NCBI GenBank assembly: GCA_963748075.1
Contig: CAVVHQ010000010.1
Coordinates: 14,294 to 78,293, forward strand
Length of the DNA stretch: 64,000 nucleotides
Direction: 5' to 3'
Source: VRUE01 sp963748075
Lineage (GTDB): Bacteria > Actinomycetota > Thermoleophilia > Solirubrobacterales > 70-9
The position numbers and the translations under genes are program-made. How positions within the stretch are numbered: position 1 is the first letter of the stretch; each line of letters begins with the position of its first letter. Positions 41,929-50,531 of the stretch are shown here, piece after piece. The notes under the pieces were generated by a model. The model did no database searches, had not been told where the DNA came from, and saw nothing but the letters and a program-made list of their open reading frames with translations.

Positions 41929-42213
41929 ATGAACACCTACGCGATCCTGCGGCGACGGGGTTGGCGGTCGGAGGATGACCTCAAAGCGGCAGCGGGGCGC
42001 TCCAGCGCCGTCGGCGACGAGGAGATGCCCGACGAGGTGCGATGGATCCGCAGCTACGCGCTGGCGGAGGAGGACGGGACGGTTGGCACCGTCTGCATCT
42101 ATGAGGCGACCGGCGAGGAGGCGATCCGCAAGCACGCCGAGCGCGCCGATCTGCCGGTTGACGAGGTGATCGCGGTCGCCGACACGGTGATCGTCAGGCC
42201 GGACCCCAACTAG
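41929..42213 (+). CDS. DUF4242 family protein
   Basis: The 94-residue protein (MNTYAILRRRGWRSEDDLKA, then PDEVRWIRSYALAEEDGTVG and HAERADLPVDEVIAVADTVI) is a ferredoxin-fold DUF4242 domain, related to SCO4226-like nickel-binding proteins of Streptomyces. An excellent AGGAAGGAGAA ribosome site fixes the start at 41929. Metal binding is not established here. Confidence 0.87.
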   Translation: MNTYAILRRRGWRSEDDLKAAAGRSSAVGDEEMPDEVRWIRSYALAEEDGTVGTVCIYEATGEEAIRKHAERADLPVDEVIAVADTVIVRPDPN

Positions 42214-42250
42214 CCCCGCCGGTGCGGCGGGCCGCGACTATGTTTCGCTG

Positions 42251-42802
42251 GTGACGCGGCTGGCGATTCCCGAGGCCTCCTACCTCCGCTTGCTCGAGGA
42301 GTCCGATGCGCGGGAGCTGCACGGACTGATCGAGGCGAACCGCGAATACCTCGCCAGCTGGTTGCCGTGGGCGGCGAGTCAGACTCTCGTTGACACCCTC
42401 GAATTCATTCACAGGGCGGGGAAGCAGCTGACCGACGACAACGGCTTCCAGGCGGCGATCGTCCTCGAGAGCGGCATCGTCGGCGTGATCGGCTACCCCG
42501 CCATCGATTGGGGCAACCGCTTGACGCGCATCGGCTACTGGCTCGACGAGGGGCACCAGGGCAAAGGGACGATGACCACCGCGGTGCGGACGCTGGTCGA
42601 CCATGCGCTGTCCGTCTGGCGCCTCAACCGGGTGGAGATCCGGGCTGCGGTGGAGAACCGCCGCAGCCGAGCGATCCCGGAGCGGCTCGGCTTTCTGCGG
42701 GAGGGGACGCTGTGGCAGGCGGAACTTGTCGACGGCCGCTATCTCGACAGCGTCGTGTACTCGATGCTGGCGGAGGACTGGCGCGCCAGGCAATCGAGGT
42801 AG
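42251..42802 (+). CDS. RimL-like GNAT N-acetyltransferase
   Basis: This 183-residue protein follows the RimJ/RimL pattern: YLRLLEESDARELHGLIEAN at the start, SWLPWA, and the acetyl-CoA site IGYWLDEGHQGKGTMTTAVR with NRVEIRAAVENRRSRAIPER then LGFLREG. GTG at 42251 is the start. It could acetylate a protein N terminus or a small amine. It lies 37 bp after the DUF4242 gene, in the same direction. Confidence 0.9.
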   Translation: MTRLAIPEASYLRLLEESDARELHGLIEANREYLASWLPWAASQTLVDTLEFIHRAGKQLTDDNGFQAAIVLESGIVGVIGYPAIDWGNRLTRIGYWLDEGHQGKGTMTTAVRTLVDHALSVWRLNRVEIRAAVENRRSRAIPERLGFLREGTLWQAELVDGRYLDSVVYSMLAEDWRARQSR

Positions 42803-42843
42803 AGGTGACGATCGGCTGAGAGAAGAGCTGGCCGAGACCGCGG

Positions 42844-43029
42844 ATGCGCAGGCGGCTCGGGCCGACGGTCGCCTTTCGGCTGGGCATCCGCGATCGCGAG
42901 GCCGCCAGGCGCTCGGTCCGGCGGATCCTGGAGTGGGACTTCGACCGCATCCTGCCCGGCCACGGCGAGATCGTCGAGGCCGGTGGGAGGGACAAGCTCA
43001 GGAGGGATCTAGCCCGGCTGCTTCGCTGA
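42844..43029 (+). pseudogene. C-terminal remnant of an MBL-fold/DUF4336-like hydrolase
   Basis: The frame encodes RDREAARRSVRRILEWDFDR then ILPGHGEIVEAGG and RDKLRRDLARLL, which matches the last 50 residues of metallo-beta-lactamase-fold proteins of DUF4336 type (HGE near the end). The metal-binding HxHxDH part is absent, and a stop lies just upstream at 42817-42819. Its end overlaps the convergent CGNR gene by 32 bp. Confidence 0.6.
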
Positions 43030-43624
43030 CGCGGCTGCGGTTTGATGAGGATGCCCTCGTGCGCCGGTAGTGGCGCGCTGCCCGGGCGCGGTTGCCGCAC
43101 GCCGCGCAGCACCAGCGACGGGCGCCGAGGAAGAACATCCCGCAGCTCGGCGCACCGCAGACCTTGAGCTGCTCACGCTCTGACCCGGCGAGCAGGGCGA
43201 TGGTCGAGCGCGCCAGCGCTCCCAGCAGCCAGTCGATGGAGGCCTCGTCCCGCGCTCGCTCGGCGGCGATGAGCTCGTCGTTGAGCTGGAGCGCCACCGG
43301 AGCCGCCGAGCTCGCCGCGTTGACCCGATCGAGTGCCTGGATCGGGACCTCGTTTCGCTTGGCCGCGGCGCCCAGAAGCTCGCGGATCGCGCGCCGCAAC
43401 GCGCGGATCTGATCGAGATGAGCGGGCTGGAAGGCGTACTCGCCGAGCCGGCCGCGCTCCGCCTCCAGCCAGCGGCGCATGTCCTCGGGTGCGGCGAGCA
43501 GGTCGACCGTCTCGTCCTCGCGGACCACCATCACGGTGTTCGCCAGGTCGATCGCCAGCGGCTCGCCGAGCCACCTGAACACGGGCCCGCCCCGCCTCGT
43601 CGGTCCAAAGCGCTCGCTCTGCAT
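42998..43624 (-). CDS. CGNR zinc finger/ABATE domain protein
   Basis: A 208-residue protein. The N-terminal ABATE-like region starts LGEPLAIDLANTVMVV. The C-terminal zinc finger has KVCGAPSCGMFF and the signature CCAACGNRARAARHYRR, with Cys pairs that coordinate zinc and a basic tail. Members are presumed transcriptional regulators of stress genes. It is divergent from the alpha/beta hydrolase at 43673 over a 48-bp AT-richer spacer, so it may regulate that gene. Confidence 0.9.
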   Translation of the reverse strand: MQSERFGPTRRGGPVFRWLGEPLAIDLANTVMVVREDETVDLLAAPEDMRRWLEAERGRLGEYAFQPAHLDQIRALRRAIRELLGAAAKRNEVPIQALDRVNAASSAAPVALQLNDELIAAERARDEASIDWLLGALARSTIALLAGSEREQLKVCGAPSCGMFFLGARRWCCAACGNRARAARHYRRTRASSSNRSRVSEAAGLDPS

Positions 43625-43672
43625 CTGAGCTAGTCTAATGCTTTGCCTGGATAATTACGTTAGGAAAGCAGG

Positions 43673-44485
43673 GTGACCTCAAGCGGCGCCGGCATCAGAT
43701 TCGATCGCCTCGGGACCGGCGAGCCTCTGCTCCTGCTTCACGGCACGGGCGGCTCGCGGGCACACTGGCGACCGTTGGTCGATCTGCTCGGGGGGCAGCG
43801 GGAGCTGCTGCTCGTCGACCTGCCGGGCCACGGCGAATCCGACCCGCCCCCTCCGCGCTCCCCGCACACGCCGGCCGGCTACGCGGCGGTCTTGGAGCAA
43901 CTGCTCGATGAGCTGGGGATCGACCGCCCCCATCTCGCCGGGAACTCGGTGGGTGGCTGGACCGCGCTGGAGCTCGCCAAGCGCGGTCGGGCGCGCTCGG
44001 TGGTCGCGATCGGCCCTGCCGGGCTGTGGCGCAGAAACGATCCGTGGCGCTGCGTCTTCCAGCTTTGGGCTCAGCACAAGCTCGGCAGAGCCTTCGCGCC
44101 GCTCACCCCCGGCCTGATGCGCAACCCCGCCGGTCGCGCCGTGCTGCTGCGGGGGACCGTTGCGAAGCCGAGCCGGGTCCCGCCCGATGCCGCGGTCGAC
44201 ATGGCGGTCACCTACGCGCAGACGCCTTGCTTCGAGCGGCATCTCTCCGCGACGCGGCGAGAGCGCTTCCAGGGCGGGCGGGGGATCGAGGTGCCGGTCA
44301 CCGTCGCCTGGGGCGAGAAGGATCGGCTCGTCCCCGCCAAGGCGCGCCGTCGCGACGAGCTGCCGCCGCACACTCGCGTTCTGACCCTCGCCGCTTGCGG
44401 TCACCTCCCGATGTGGGATGAGCCGGAGCTGGTTGCGGAGACCATCCTCGACGGAGCCGAGGAGGGTGCCCCAGCCACACCGTGA
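43673..44485 (+). CDS. Alpha/beta hydrolase
   Basis: The 270-residue hydrolase has the oxyanion-hole segment LLLLHGTGGSRAHW, the nucleophile elbow GNSVGGW (Ser), an acid in AWGEKDRLVP (Asp) and His in CGHLPMWDEP, a complete catalytic triad in the usual order. GTG at 43673 is preceded by AGCAGGG-like purines. It probably hydrolyses an ester, lactone or epoxide-like substrate. The 3' end overlaps the convergent methyltransferase gene by 85 bp. Confidence 0.9.
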   Translation: MTSSGAGIRFDRLGTGEPLLLLHGTGGSRAHWRPLVDLLGGQRELLLVDLPGHGESDPPPPRSPHTPAGYAAVLEQLLDELGIDRPHLAGNSVGGWTALELAKRGRARSVVAIGPAGLWRRNDPWRCVFQLWAQHKLGRAFAPLTPGLMRNPAGRAVLLRGTVAKPSRVPPDAAVDMAVTYAQTPCFERHLSATRRERFQGGRGIEVPVTVAWGEKDRLVPAKARRRDELPPHTRVLTLAACGHLPMWDEPELVAETILDGAEEGAPATP

Positions 44486-45312
44486 TCCGGAAGCCCGTTC
44501 AGCGGGAGGCCATCGCCCAAGCGCACCCCACAGCCTGTCCGCAGCCAACGGTCCGCCGGTGCGACGATCAAACGCAGCCCGACGTCAAGCTCGGACCGCT
44601 CGCAGAGGCGGCCGACGCGCTGCTCCCAACGGCCCTCGTCGAGGTCGCGGCGCAGACTCTCCATCGCGGTCGAGACTTCCGTCCGGGGGAGCCGGTGGAA
44701 GACCGAGATGCTCTCGCGAACCGGCCGGTCCAGGTAGGCACGCGGACGGCGCCAGTACGCCTGGTAGAAGCCGTCGCGGCAGTCGTGCGGCACGGGCACC
44801 GGGTGCACCTCGACCGTGCCCAGCAGGGCTCGCAGCTCTTGCTCCCAGTAGCCCGGGCGCCGGTATCGCTCGGGGATCAGGTCGATGAAGCCTGGCAGGT
44901 AGTCCCGGGTCAGCCAGAAGCTCCGGGCGAGGCCGGGGTCGGCGTTGAGAATGACGACGCGGCGGCGGGCGACCCGAAGCATCTCGCGCATGCCGGCCGT
45001 CCGGTCGCTCCAGTGGTGATCGCTGACGATCGCCATTGCCGCGTCGAAGCTGCCGTCTGCGAAGGGCAGCTCCTCGGCGCTAGCCTGGAACGCCGGTGCG
45101 GCGTCGGCCGGTCTCTGGGCGATCATTTCCGTCGACGGCTCGACCGCGGTCACCGCACGGTCGGTCGGCTCATAGGAGCCGGCGCCGGCGCCGACATTGA
45201 GGACAGACCGTGCATCGCCCAGAGCCTTCTCGATCTGCGCGGCGATGCGCGGGTCGCCGCGGCGATGGTCGCTGTAGCCGCGCCCGATGCGGTCGTAGGT
45301 CGCTTCGCTCAT
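44401..45312 (-). CDS. Class I SAM-dependent methyltransferase with an extended C terminus
   Basis: A 303-residue protein with methyltransferase motif I as SVLNVGAGAGSYEP, VTAVEPSTEMIAQ, the post-I region AEELPFADGSFDAAMAI and HHWSD. Homologues usually end near residue 245 (SELDVGLRLIVA); here the frame runs another 55 or so low-complexity residues into the 3' end of the convergent hydrolase gene, consistent with loss of the original stop codon. The start overlaps the OsmC stop by 4 bp, so the two are translationally coupled. Substrate unknown. Confidence 0.87.
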   Translation of the reverse strand: MSEATYDRIGRGYSDHRRGDPRIAAQIEKALGDARSVLNVGAGAGSYEPTDRAVTAVEPSTEMIAQRPADAAPAFQASAEELPFADGSFDAAMAIVSDHHWSDRTAGMREMLRVARRRVVILNADPGLARSFWLTRDYLPGFIDLIPERYRRPGYWEQELRALLGTVEVHPVPVPHDCRDGFYQAYWRRPRAYLDRPVRESISVFHRLPRTEVSTAMESLRRDLDEGRWEQRVGRLCERSELDVGLRLIVAPADRWLRTGCGVRLGDGLPLNGLPDHGVAGAPSSAPSRMVSATSSGSSHIGR

Positions 45313-45734
45313 CGCCCCAGCTCGACCTCGACCAGGCAGCTGACGCTGTTCGCGATGAAGCAGCGCTGGTGGGCGCGGTGGTGCAGCGAATCGAGCCGCT
45401 CGTCATCGGGCTCGGGGTCGAGGGCGACCTGGGGCCGCAGTACCACCTGGGTGAACCTGGCGCCGTCCATCGTCCCTTCCGGGGAATCCTCGTAGGAGGT
45501 CACCCGGGTCCCCTCGGCTCGGGCCAGCGCGAGGAACCAGAGCATGTGACAGCTCGCCAGCGAGGCGACGAACATCTCCTCGGGGTCGGCCTTGTCCGGG
45601 TCCCCTCCGAGCTGCGGCGCGCCGGATGCGGAGAGCGTCTGAGCGGCCAGCTCGACGGTGTGGGCGCGAAGGTCGTCCCGGTTGGCGTCCCAGCTGAGGC
45701 GCGCACGGTGAACGCTCGTCCGTTCCTCGCTCAC
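45309..45734 (-). CDS. OsmC family protein
   Basis: The 141-residue protein has the two conserved cysteine contexts of OsmC/Ohr-type proteins, MFVASLASCHMLWFL and HQRCFIANSV, and the overall YhfA-like layout. OsmC proteins reduce organic hydroperoxides via these thiols; YhfA-like members are less well defined. GTG start at 45734. It forms a two-gene operon with the methyltransferase. Confidence 0.9.
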   Translation of the reverse strand: MSEERTSVHRARLSWDANRDDLRAHTVELAAQTLSASGAPQLGGDPDKADPEEMFVASLASCHMLWFLALARAEGTRVTSYEDSPEGTMDGARFTQVVLRPQVALDPEPDDERLDSLHHRAHQRCFIANSVSCLVEVELGR

Positions 45735-45895
45735 TCCGCGTCCTCCCGGCGCATGGCAGCATCTTGGCAGGGACCGAGCGGGGCGGTGGTCGAGCCGGCG
45801 GGCGCACGAAGCCCTACACCGCCTCTGAGCGCCCCGCCCCCCGGGTTCGCGAGGCGCGCCGTGCCGCAGGCGGCAGGCCGTGGCAAGATCGTTGG

Positions 45896-46936
45896 GTGAA
45901 CCGCGGTGGTGTCGACGAGACCCGGGCGGAGACGGTCCTGCGCCGGCTGCGCACGATCCCGCCGCTCGTGCTGGGCCTGGTGGTGGTCACCGCGCTGCTG
46001 CCGGCGCTCCTCGTTATCGGCCTGCTGACCGACGCCGTGCGCCGGATCGGGCCCGGGGTGCCGCCGACGGCTGCGCGGCTCGTGCTGTTTCTCTGGGTGT
46101 ACCTCGCCGCCGAGGTGGCGGGCCTGGCCGCGCTTGCGGCACTCTGGGTCGCGAGCCTCGGCGGCCGGCGGCGCGCCTGGCTGGCAGAGGCGACCTGGCG
46201 CCTTCAGCAGCGCTGGGCCGGCACGCTGTTCGGGGCGGCGCGCGTCCTGTTCCGCCTGCGGCTCGAGGTGGCGGGCGAGGACGCTGTCGCAGCGGGGCCG
46301 ATGATCGTGCTGATCCGCCATGCGAGCATCGTCGACACCCTGCTGCCGGCGAACCTCGTCGCCCGCCCGCACCGGATCTTCCTGCGCTACGTGCTCAAAC
46401 GCGAGCTGCTCGCCGATCCCTGCCTCGACGTCGCCGGGCGGCGGCTGCCGAACTACTTCGTGCGCCGCGGGACCGGCGAGGCGCAGGAGGTGGAGCGGGT
46501 GCGCTCGCTCGCCCACGGCCTCGAGGCGGACGACGGCGTGGCGATCTACCCGGAGGGGACCCGCTTCACGCCGGAGCGCCGCGCCCGGGCGATTGCGCGC
46601 ATCGCCGCGCGCGACCCGCGCCTGGCCGCGCGGGCGGAGCGGCTCCGGCATCTGCTGCCGCCGCGGCTCGGCGGCGTCCGCGCTCTGCTCGACGGCGCGC
46701 CCGACGTAGACGTGGTGGTGATCGCCCACCACGGCTTCGACGGCCTGCGGCTGATCTCGGACATCTGGCGTGGCGGCCTGGTCGGGCTGGTGGTCCAGGT
46801 GCGCATCACGCGGGTGCCGCGGTCCACCGTGCCCGAGACGGACGCCGCGCGCGCGGACTGGCTCTACGACATCTGGCAGGACGTCGACGACTGGCTCGAG
46901 GAGCGCTTCGCGGGCGCCGTCGCGCCAACGGCATGA
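45896..46936 (+). CDS. Membrane-bound 1-acyl-glycerol-3-phosphate acyltransferase-like (PlsC) protein
   Basis: The 346-residue protein has two N-terminal membrane helices (PPLVLGLVVVTALLPALLVI; LVLFLWVYLAAEVAGLAALA). Then comes a PlsC acyltransferase domain with H-x4-D as RHASIVDT and the EGTR motif in AIYPEGTRFTPERR. It likely transfers acyl groups to a lysophospholipid or related acceptor. GTG at 45896 was chosen because upstream in-frame sequence lacks coding character. Its stop overlaps the DUF1295 start by 4 bp. Confidence 0.87.
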   Translation: MNRGGVDETRAETVLRRLRTIPPLVLGLVVVTALLPALLVIGLLTDAVRRIGPGVPPTAARLVLFLWVYLAAEVAGLAALAALWVASLGGRRRAWLAEATWRLQQRWAGTLFGAARVLFRLRLEVAGEDAVAAGPMIVLIRHASIVDTLLPANLVARPHRIFLRYVLKRELLADPCLDVAGRRLPNYFVRRGTGEAQEVERVRSLAHGLEADDGVAIYPEGTRFTPERRARAIARIAARDPRLAARAERLRHLLPPRLGGVRALLDGAPDVDVVVIAHHGFDGLRLISDIWRGGLVGLVVQVRITRVPRSTVPETDAARADWLYDIWQDVDDWLEERFAGAVAPTA

Positions 46937-47718
46937 GCACGCCGGGCCTGCTCGCGGTCGAGGCGGGTCTGGTGCTCGCGCTCGTCACGGCGCTTTGGGG
47001 GGTGAGCGTCGCCCTGCGCGACAGCTCGATCGTCGACGTCTTCTGGGGCAGCGGCTTCGTCGTCATCGCATGGGCCGCCTTCGCGCTGGCCGCAGGAAGC
47101 TCCGACCGCCGCCTGCTGCTGGCGGCGCTGGTGACGGCCTGGGGCCTGCGCCTCACCTTCCATCTCGCCCGCCGCAACCTCGGCAAGGGCGAGGACCCTC
47201 GCTACGCGGCGATGCGCCGCCGCCATGGCGACCGCTGGCCGTTGCGCAGCCTGGTCGTCGTCTTCTGGCTTCAGGGCGCCCTGATGTGGATCGTCTCGCT
47301 GCCGGTGCAGGTCGCGATGAGCGATCCCACGCCCACCGGACTCGGCGCGCTCGACTGGGGCGGCACGGCGCTGTGGGCCGTCGGATTCGCGTTCGAGAGC
47401 GTCGGCGACCTCCAGCTGGGGCGGTTCAAGGCCGATCCGGCCAACCGCGGGAAGGTGATGGACCGCGGGCTGTGGCGCTACACCCGCCATCCGAACTACT
47501 TCGGCGACTTCTGCGTGTGGTGGGGGATCTGGCTCGTCGCGCTGGCCACCGGCAGCGCCTGGTGGACGGTCGTCGGCCCGGCGCTGATGTCCGTCCTGCT
47601 GATCCGGGTCAGCGGCGCCGCGCTGCTCGAGCGCTCGTTGATCCAGCGGCGCGAGGGCTACGCGGACTACGTCGCCCGCACGAGCGCGTTCTTCCCGTGG
47701 CCGCCGCGGAGCGGTTGA
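46933..47718 (+). CDS. DUF1295 family membrane protein (steroid-reductase/isoprenylcysteine-methyltransferase-like)
   Basis: A 261-residue polytopic protein with about six helices. The conserved C-terminal signature reads DRGLWRYTRHPNYFGDFCVW then WWGIWLV, and SGAALLERSLIQRREGYADY precedes the end. DUF1295 proteins resemble 5-alpha-reductases or ICMT and act on lipids, often in loci with CFA synthase homologues. It is translationally coupled to the PlsC-like gene, which supports a shared role in membrane lipid modification. Confidence 0.93.
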   Translation: MSTPGLLAVEAGLVLALVTALWGVSVALRDSSIVDVFWGSGFVVIAWAAFALAAGSSDRRLLLAALVTAWGLRLTFHLARRNLGKGEDPRYAAMRRRHGDRWPLRSLVVVFWLQGALMWIVSLPVQVAMSDPTPTGLGALDWGGTALWAVGFAFESVGDLQLGRFKADPANRGKVMDRGLWRYTRHPNYFGDFCVWWGIWLVALATGSAWWTVVGPALMSVLLIRVSGAALLERSLIQRREGYADYVARTSAFFPWPPRSG

Positions 47719-47748
47719 GCCTTCCGTCGGACGAGGTCCGCGGATCGC

Positions 47749-48390
47749 TCACTTGACGACTCGGTACTTGAGGTGCGCGACCCCGGGCGCCTCGACGGCG
47801 CGGAGCTGTTCGAGCTTCAGGTCGGCGCCGAGCCCGTCGAGCAGCCGCTCTCCGCCGCCGAGCAGGACCGGAGCGACCGAGAGCTCCATCTCGTCGATCA
47901 GCCCGGCGGCGAGGTACTGCCGGGCGACGCTCGCCCCACCCGCGAGCGACACGTCCTCCCCGCCGGCGGCCTCCCCGGCTCGCTCGAGCGCCGCCTCGAT
48001 GCCGTCGGCGACGAAGTGGAAGGTCGTCCCTCCCTGCATCTCAAGTGGCTCGCGGGGGTGATGGGTTAGGACGAAGACGGGGACCTGGAAGGGGGGTTCC
48101 TCGCCCCACCATCCCTGCCAGGGATCCTCGCCCCAGGGGCCCCTGACGGGGCCGAACATGTTGCGGCCCATGATCGCCGCGCCGACGTTCTCGAACCATC
48201 CCTCGACCACCTGGCTGCTCGCGTTCACCTCGCCGCCCTCTTCGCCATGGATCTCGCGAAAGGCCGCGAGCGGAAACAGCCACTCGTGCAGCTGCATGCC
48301 CCCGATCCCGATCGGGTTCTCCTCGCTCTGGCTCGGGCCGGCGACGTAGCCGTCGAGCGAGATCGCGATGTTGAAGCGCAGTTTGCTCAT
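47749..48390 (-). CDS. Dihydrofolate reductase/RibD C-terminal-like protein
   Basis: A 213-residue protein of the DHFR fold: LRFNIAISLDGYVAGPSQ at the N terminus, IMGRNMFGP, VFVLTHHPREPLEMQGGTTF and VSLAGGASVARQYLAAGLID, which bind NADPH. Members of this RibD_C group are presumed reductases of a pteridine, flavin precursor or other heterocycle. It is probably not the housekeeping DHFR. It is divergent from the HD gene. Confidence 0.9.
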   Translation of the reverse strand: MSKLRFNIAISLDGYVAGPSQSEENPIGIGGMQLHEWLFPLAAFREIHGEEGGEVNASSQVVEGWFENVGAAIMGRNMFGPVRGPWGEDPWQGWWGEEPPFQVPVFVLTHHPREPLEMQGGTTFHFVADGIEAALERAGEAAGGEDVSLAGGASVARQYLAAGLIDEMELSVAPVLLGGGERLLDGLGADLKLEQLRAVEAPGVAHLKYRVVK

Positions 48391-48560
48391 CCCGTCTCCT
48401 CCGTTCCGGCGGACCTCGCCGCTCTCGTCTCCGAACCTACAGACCGGCGCGAACCGGGGAACTCATCGCCGCGTCAGTCGATTTGTGCAACTGTTCGCCG
48501 CCGATGAGCTCGGAGCGCGCAGAGGGCGCCCCAGTCGCGGTGCGGGCGGAGGTGCCGGCG

Positions 48561-49172
48561 ATGTCGGTTGCGCCACCGTGGATCGCCGAGTCCGCGCTCC
48601 TGGAGCGGGCCTACGCGATGACCAGGGTCGCCCATGGCGCCCAGCGACGCCCCGTCGACGACCGTCCCTTCCTCGACCACGCAACCGAAGTCGCGGGCTT
48701 CCTCAACGAGGCCGGATTCGACGAGGTGCTGGTCGCCGCGGGGCTGCTGCACGATGCCGTGGAGCGTGGAGCGCTCAGCGAGGAGGAGCTGTGCAGCGAG
48801 ATGGAGGAGCAGATCTCCTCGCTCGTCCTCGCCCTGACCGAGGACGCGGCGATCGAGTCCTTCGAGGAGCGCAAGGCGGCGCTGCGACGGCAGGTCGGAG
48901 CTGCCGGCGGACGGGCGCTGACCGTCTTCGCCGCGGACAAGCTCTCCGACATCGTCGGCCTGCGCCGGGGCATCCAGGAATCCGATCGCCGATCCGTGGA
49001 GGGACGCATCGGGGCCAGCGTCGGCGGCATGGCCGCCCACTATCGCGAGTCGGTCGAGGTGATCGAAGCGGAGCGGCCGGGGTCGGCTTTCCTGCCCGCC
49101 CTTCGGGCGCAGCTCGACGGCCTGGTGGCCGAGGCCGGGGGATCCGCCCAGGGGGGTCGAGGCGATCCATAG
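48561..49172 (+). CDS. HD domain hydrolase (RelA/SpoT hydrolase-like/MESH1-like)
   Basis: The 203-residue protein is one HD domain: AYAMTRVAHGAQRRPVDDRP gives the first His, FLDHATEVAGFL the second, VLVAAGLLHDAVE the HD pair, and ADKLSDI the late Asp as in ppGpp hydrolases. It lacks a synthetase domain. ATG at 48561 has a GGAGG box 8 bp upstream; an ATG at 48504 would add 19 residues. It may hydrolyse ppGpp or another nucleotide, but that is inference. Confidence 0.82.
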   Translation: MSVAPPWIAESALLERAYAMTRVAHGAQRRPVDDRPFLDHATEVAGFLNEAGFDEVLVAAGLLHDAVERGALSEEELCSEMEEQISSLVLALTEDAAIESFEERKAALRRQVGAAGGRALTVFAADKLSDIVGLRRGIQESDRRSVEGRIGASVGGMAAHYRESVEVIEAERPGSAFLPALRAQLDGLVAEAGGSAQGGRGDP

Positions 49173-49181
49173 GATCGGCCC

Positions 49182-49853
49182 GTGGGTGCGAAGCAGGAAG
49201 CCGCGGAATGGGCCGATACGGTGCGACGCTACGGCGAGCGCCACCAGCTCGCCTACGAGCCGGTCGGCGGGATCAACCCGAAGGACGGGCCGGTGGCGCT
49301 CTGCGTCGGTGGGACGAACCGGCTCACCGGGCAGCTCGCCGAGGGCTTCTGGGGCTCGTCGTGCGACGCCGACGAACGGGAGAGCGGCGGGCTGTTCGGC
49401 AAGGCGATGCTGCCGACCGCGATCCTCGCCAAGGCCCACATGCCCGACCTGGCCAAGGTCGTCCCCGCCTTCAACGTCGAGTCGATCGAGGGGCGCGAGG
49501 TCGTCACGCAGCGCTTCGCCCGCAAGGTCGAGTTCGAGTCGATCGACTTCAACAAGCGCTTCCTGGCGACGGTGCCGCGCGAGTACGACCCGGTGGCCCT
49601 GCGCGAGCTGTTCAGCCCCGGCTTTCTCGCCTGGGCGACGACGATGACCGGCGAGATCGACTTCGGCGTGAACGACCGCCAGCTCTGGTTCCTCTGGCAC
49701 CTGCGCGAGCGCAGCGAGGCGGAGCTGAAGGAGGCGCTGAGCAACGCCGGCCAGCTGTTCAAGCGGCTGCACAAAGAGATGGACGAGGAGAACATCCACA
49801 TCTACCCGCCCGGTCCCTGGCACGCCGGCCTCGAGCCGTTCCCCGGGGATTGA
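49182..49853 (+). CDS. Conserved hypothetical protein (DUF3137-like features)
   Basis: The 223-residue soluble protein starts at GTG 49182, 9 bp after the HD gene, and is probably cotranscribed with it. It contains VEFESIDFNKRFLATVPREY then DPVALRELFSPGFLAW and DFGVNDRQLWFLWHLRE, a pattern reminiscent of DUF3137 domains (FxS...FNxxFxV...LLxP). No signal peptide, membrane helix or catalytic motif is visible. Function unknown. Confidence 0.6.
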   Translation: MGAKQEAAEWADTVRRYGERHQLAYEPVGGINPKDGPVALCVGGTNRLTGQLAEGFWGSSCDADERESGGLFGKAMLPTAILAKAHMPDLAKVVPAFNVESIEGREVVTQRFARKVEFESIDFNKRFLATVPREYDPVALRELFSPGFLAWATTMTGEIDFGVNDRQLWFLWHLRERSEAELKEALSNAGQLFKRLHKEMDEENIHIYPPGPWHAGLEPFPGD

Positions 49854-49872
49854 GCGCCGGCGCGAGAGGCGC

Positions 49873-50514
49873 TTACGCCGGGTAGTCGGGGTCGCCCGGA
49901 AGGACGACACGATGCTCGTCGCGGGTGCCGATCACCTTCGGCAGGATCGGTTCCACGGTCCGGCCGCGGTGAGCGTCGATTGCCTCCGCTGCGATGCGGA
50001 AAGGCAGCAGCTCCTTGAGCTGTTGAACGGTTGGGAACGCGAGCGACAGCTCGCCGGCGCGTTGCGCCTCCAGCGCCGCCCGCGGCTCGAACCAGCGAGC
50101 CTCCACGGTCTCGATCCCGTCTGGCTCCGGTGGCGTGTGGGCCGGCGCCAGCGCCAGGAAGAACCAGGCGTCGAAGCGCCGCGACACGACCTCGGGGGTG
50201 ATCCAGCGCGAGAAGAGGACCAGCTCCTCGTCGTCGGCGAGTGCGATCCCGGCCTCCTCCTCCAGCTCCCGCACCGCGCCCGCACGGTAACCGGCTTCGC
50301 CCTCGCCGTCCTCCGGGTCGACGCCGCCTCCGGGGAACACCCAAACACCGGGCATGAACTTGGCGCTCTCGGTCCGCTTCAGCAGCAGCACCTCGAGCGC
50401 TCGGCCCCCGTGCTCCCCGCCGCGCCTCAGCAGCACCACCGAAGCCGACGGCCGTGGCACCGCCGGCTCACCCAGATTCGGAGCCTCTGCCGGCCCCCGC
50501 TGCCTTTCCGTCAT
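49873..50514 (-). CDS. NUDIX hydrolase
   Basis: A 213-residue protein with a complete Nudix box from GGGVDPEDGEG to AVRELEEEAGI (G-x5-E-x7-REUxEExGU), preceded by the pattern KFMPGVWVFPGG. The C-terminal region WFEPRAALEAQRAGELSLAF and FPTVQQLKEL is typical of CoA- or nucleotide-sugar-type pyrophosphatases. ATG at 50514 starts just before PSASVVLLRRG. It lies downstream of bioA on the same strand, separated by a large palindrome. Confidence 0.92.
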   Translation of the reverse strand: MTERQRGPAEAPNLGEPAVPRPSASVVLLRRGGEHGGRALEVLLLKRTESAKFMPGVWVFPGGGVDPEDGEGEAGYRAGAVRELEEEAGIALADDEELVLFSRWITPEVVSRRFDAWFFLALAPAHTPPEPDGIETVEARWFEPRAALEAQRAGELSLAFPTVQQLKELLPFRIAAEAIDAHRGRTVEPILPKVIGTRDEHRVVLPGDPDYPA

Positions 50515-50531
50515 TCGCCCAGCGTACTCGC

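Noticed and set aside
43625..43672. Palindromic operator between the CGNR gene and the alpha/beta hydrolase
   Set aside because: CTAA/TTAG and GCTTT/AAAGC pairs are present but in an order that cannot form one inverted repeat.
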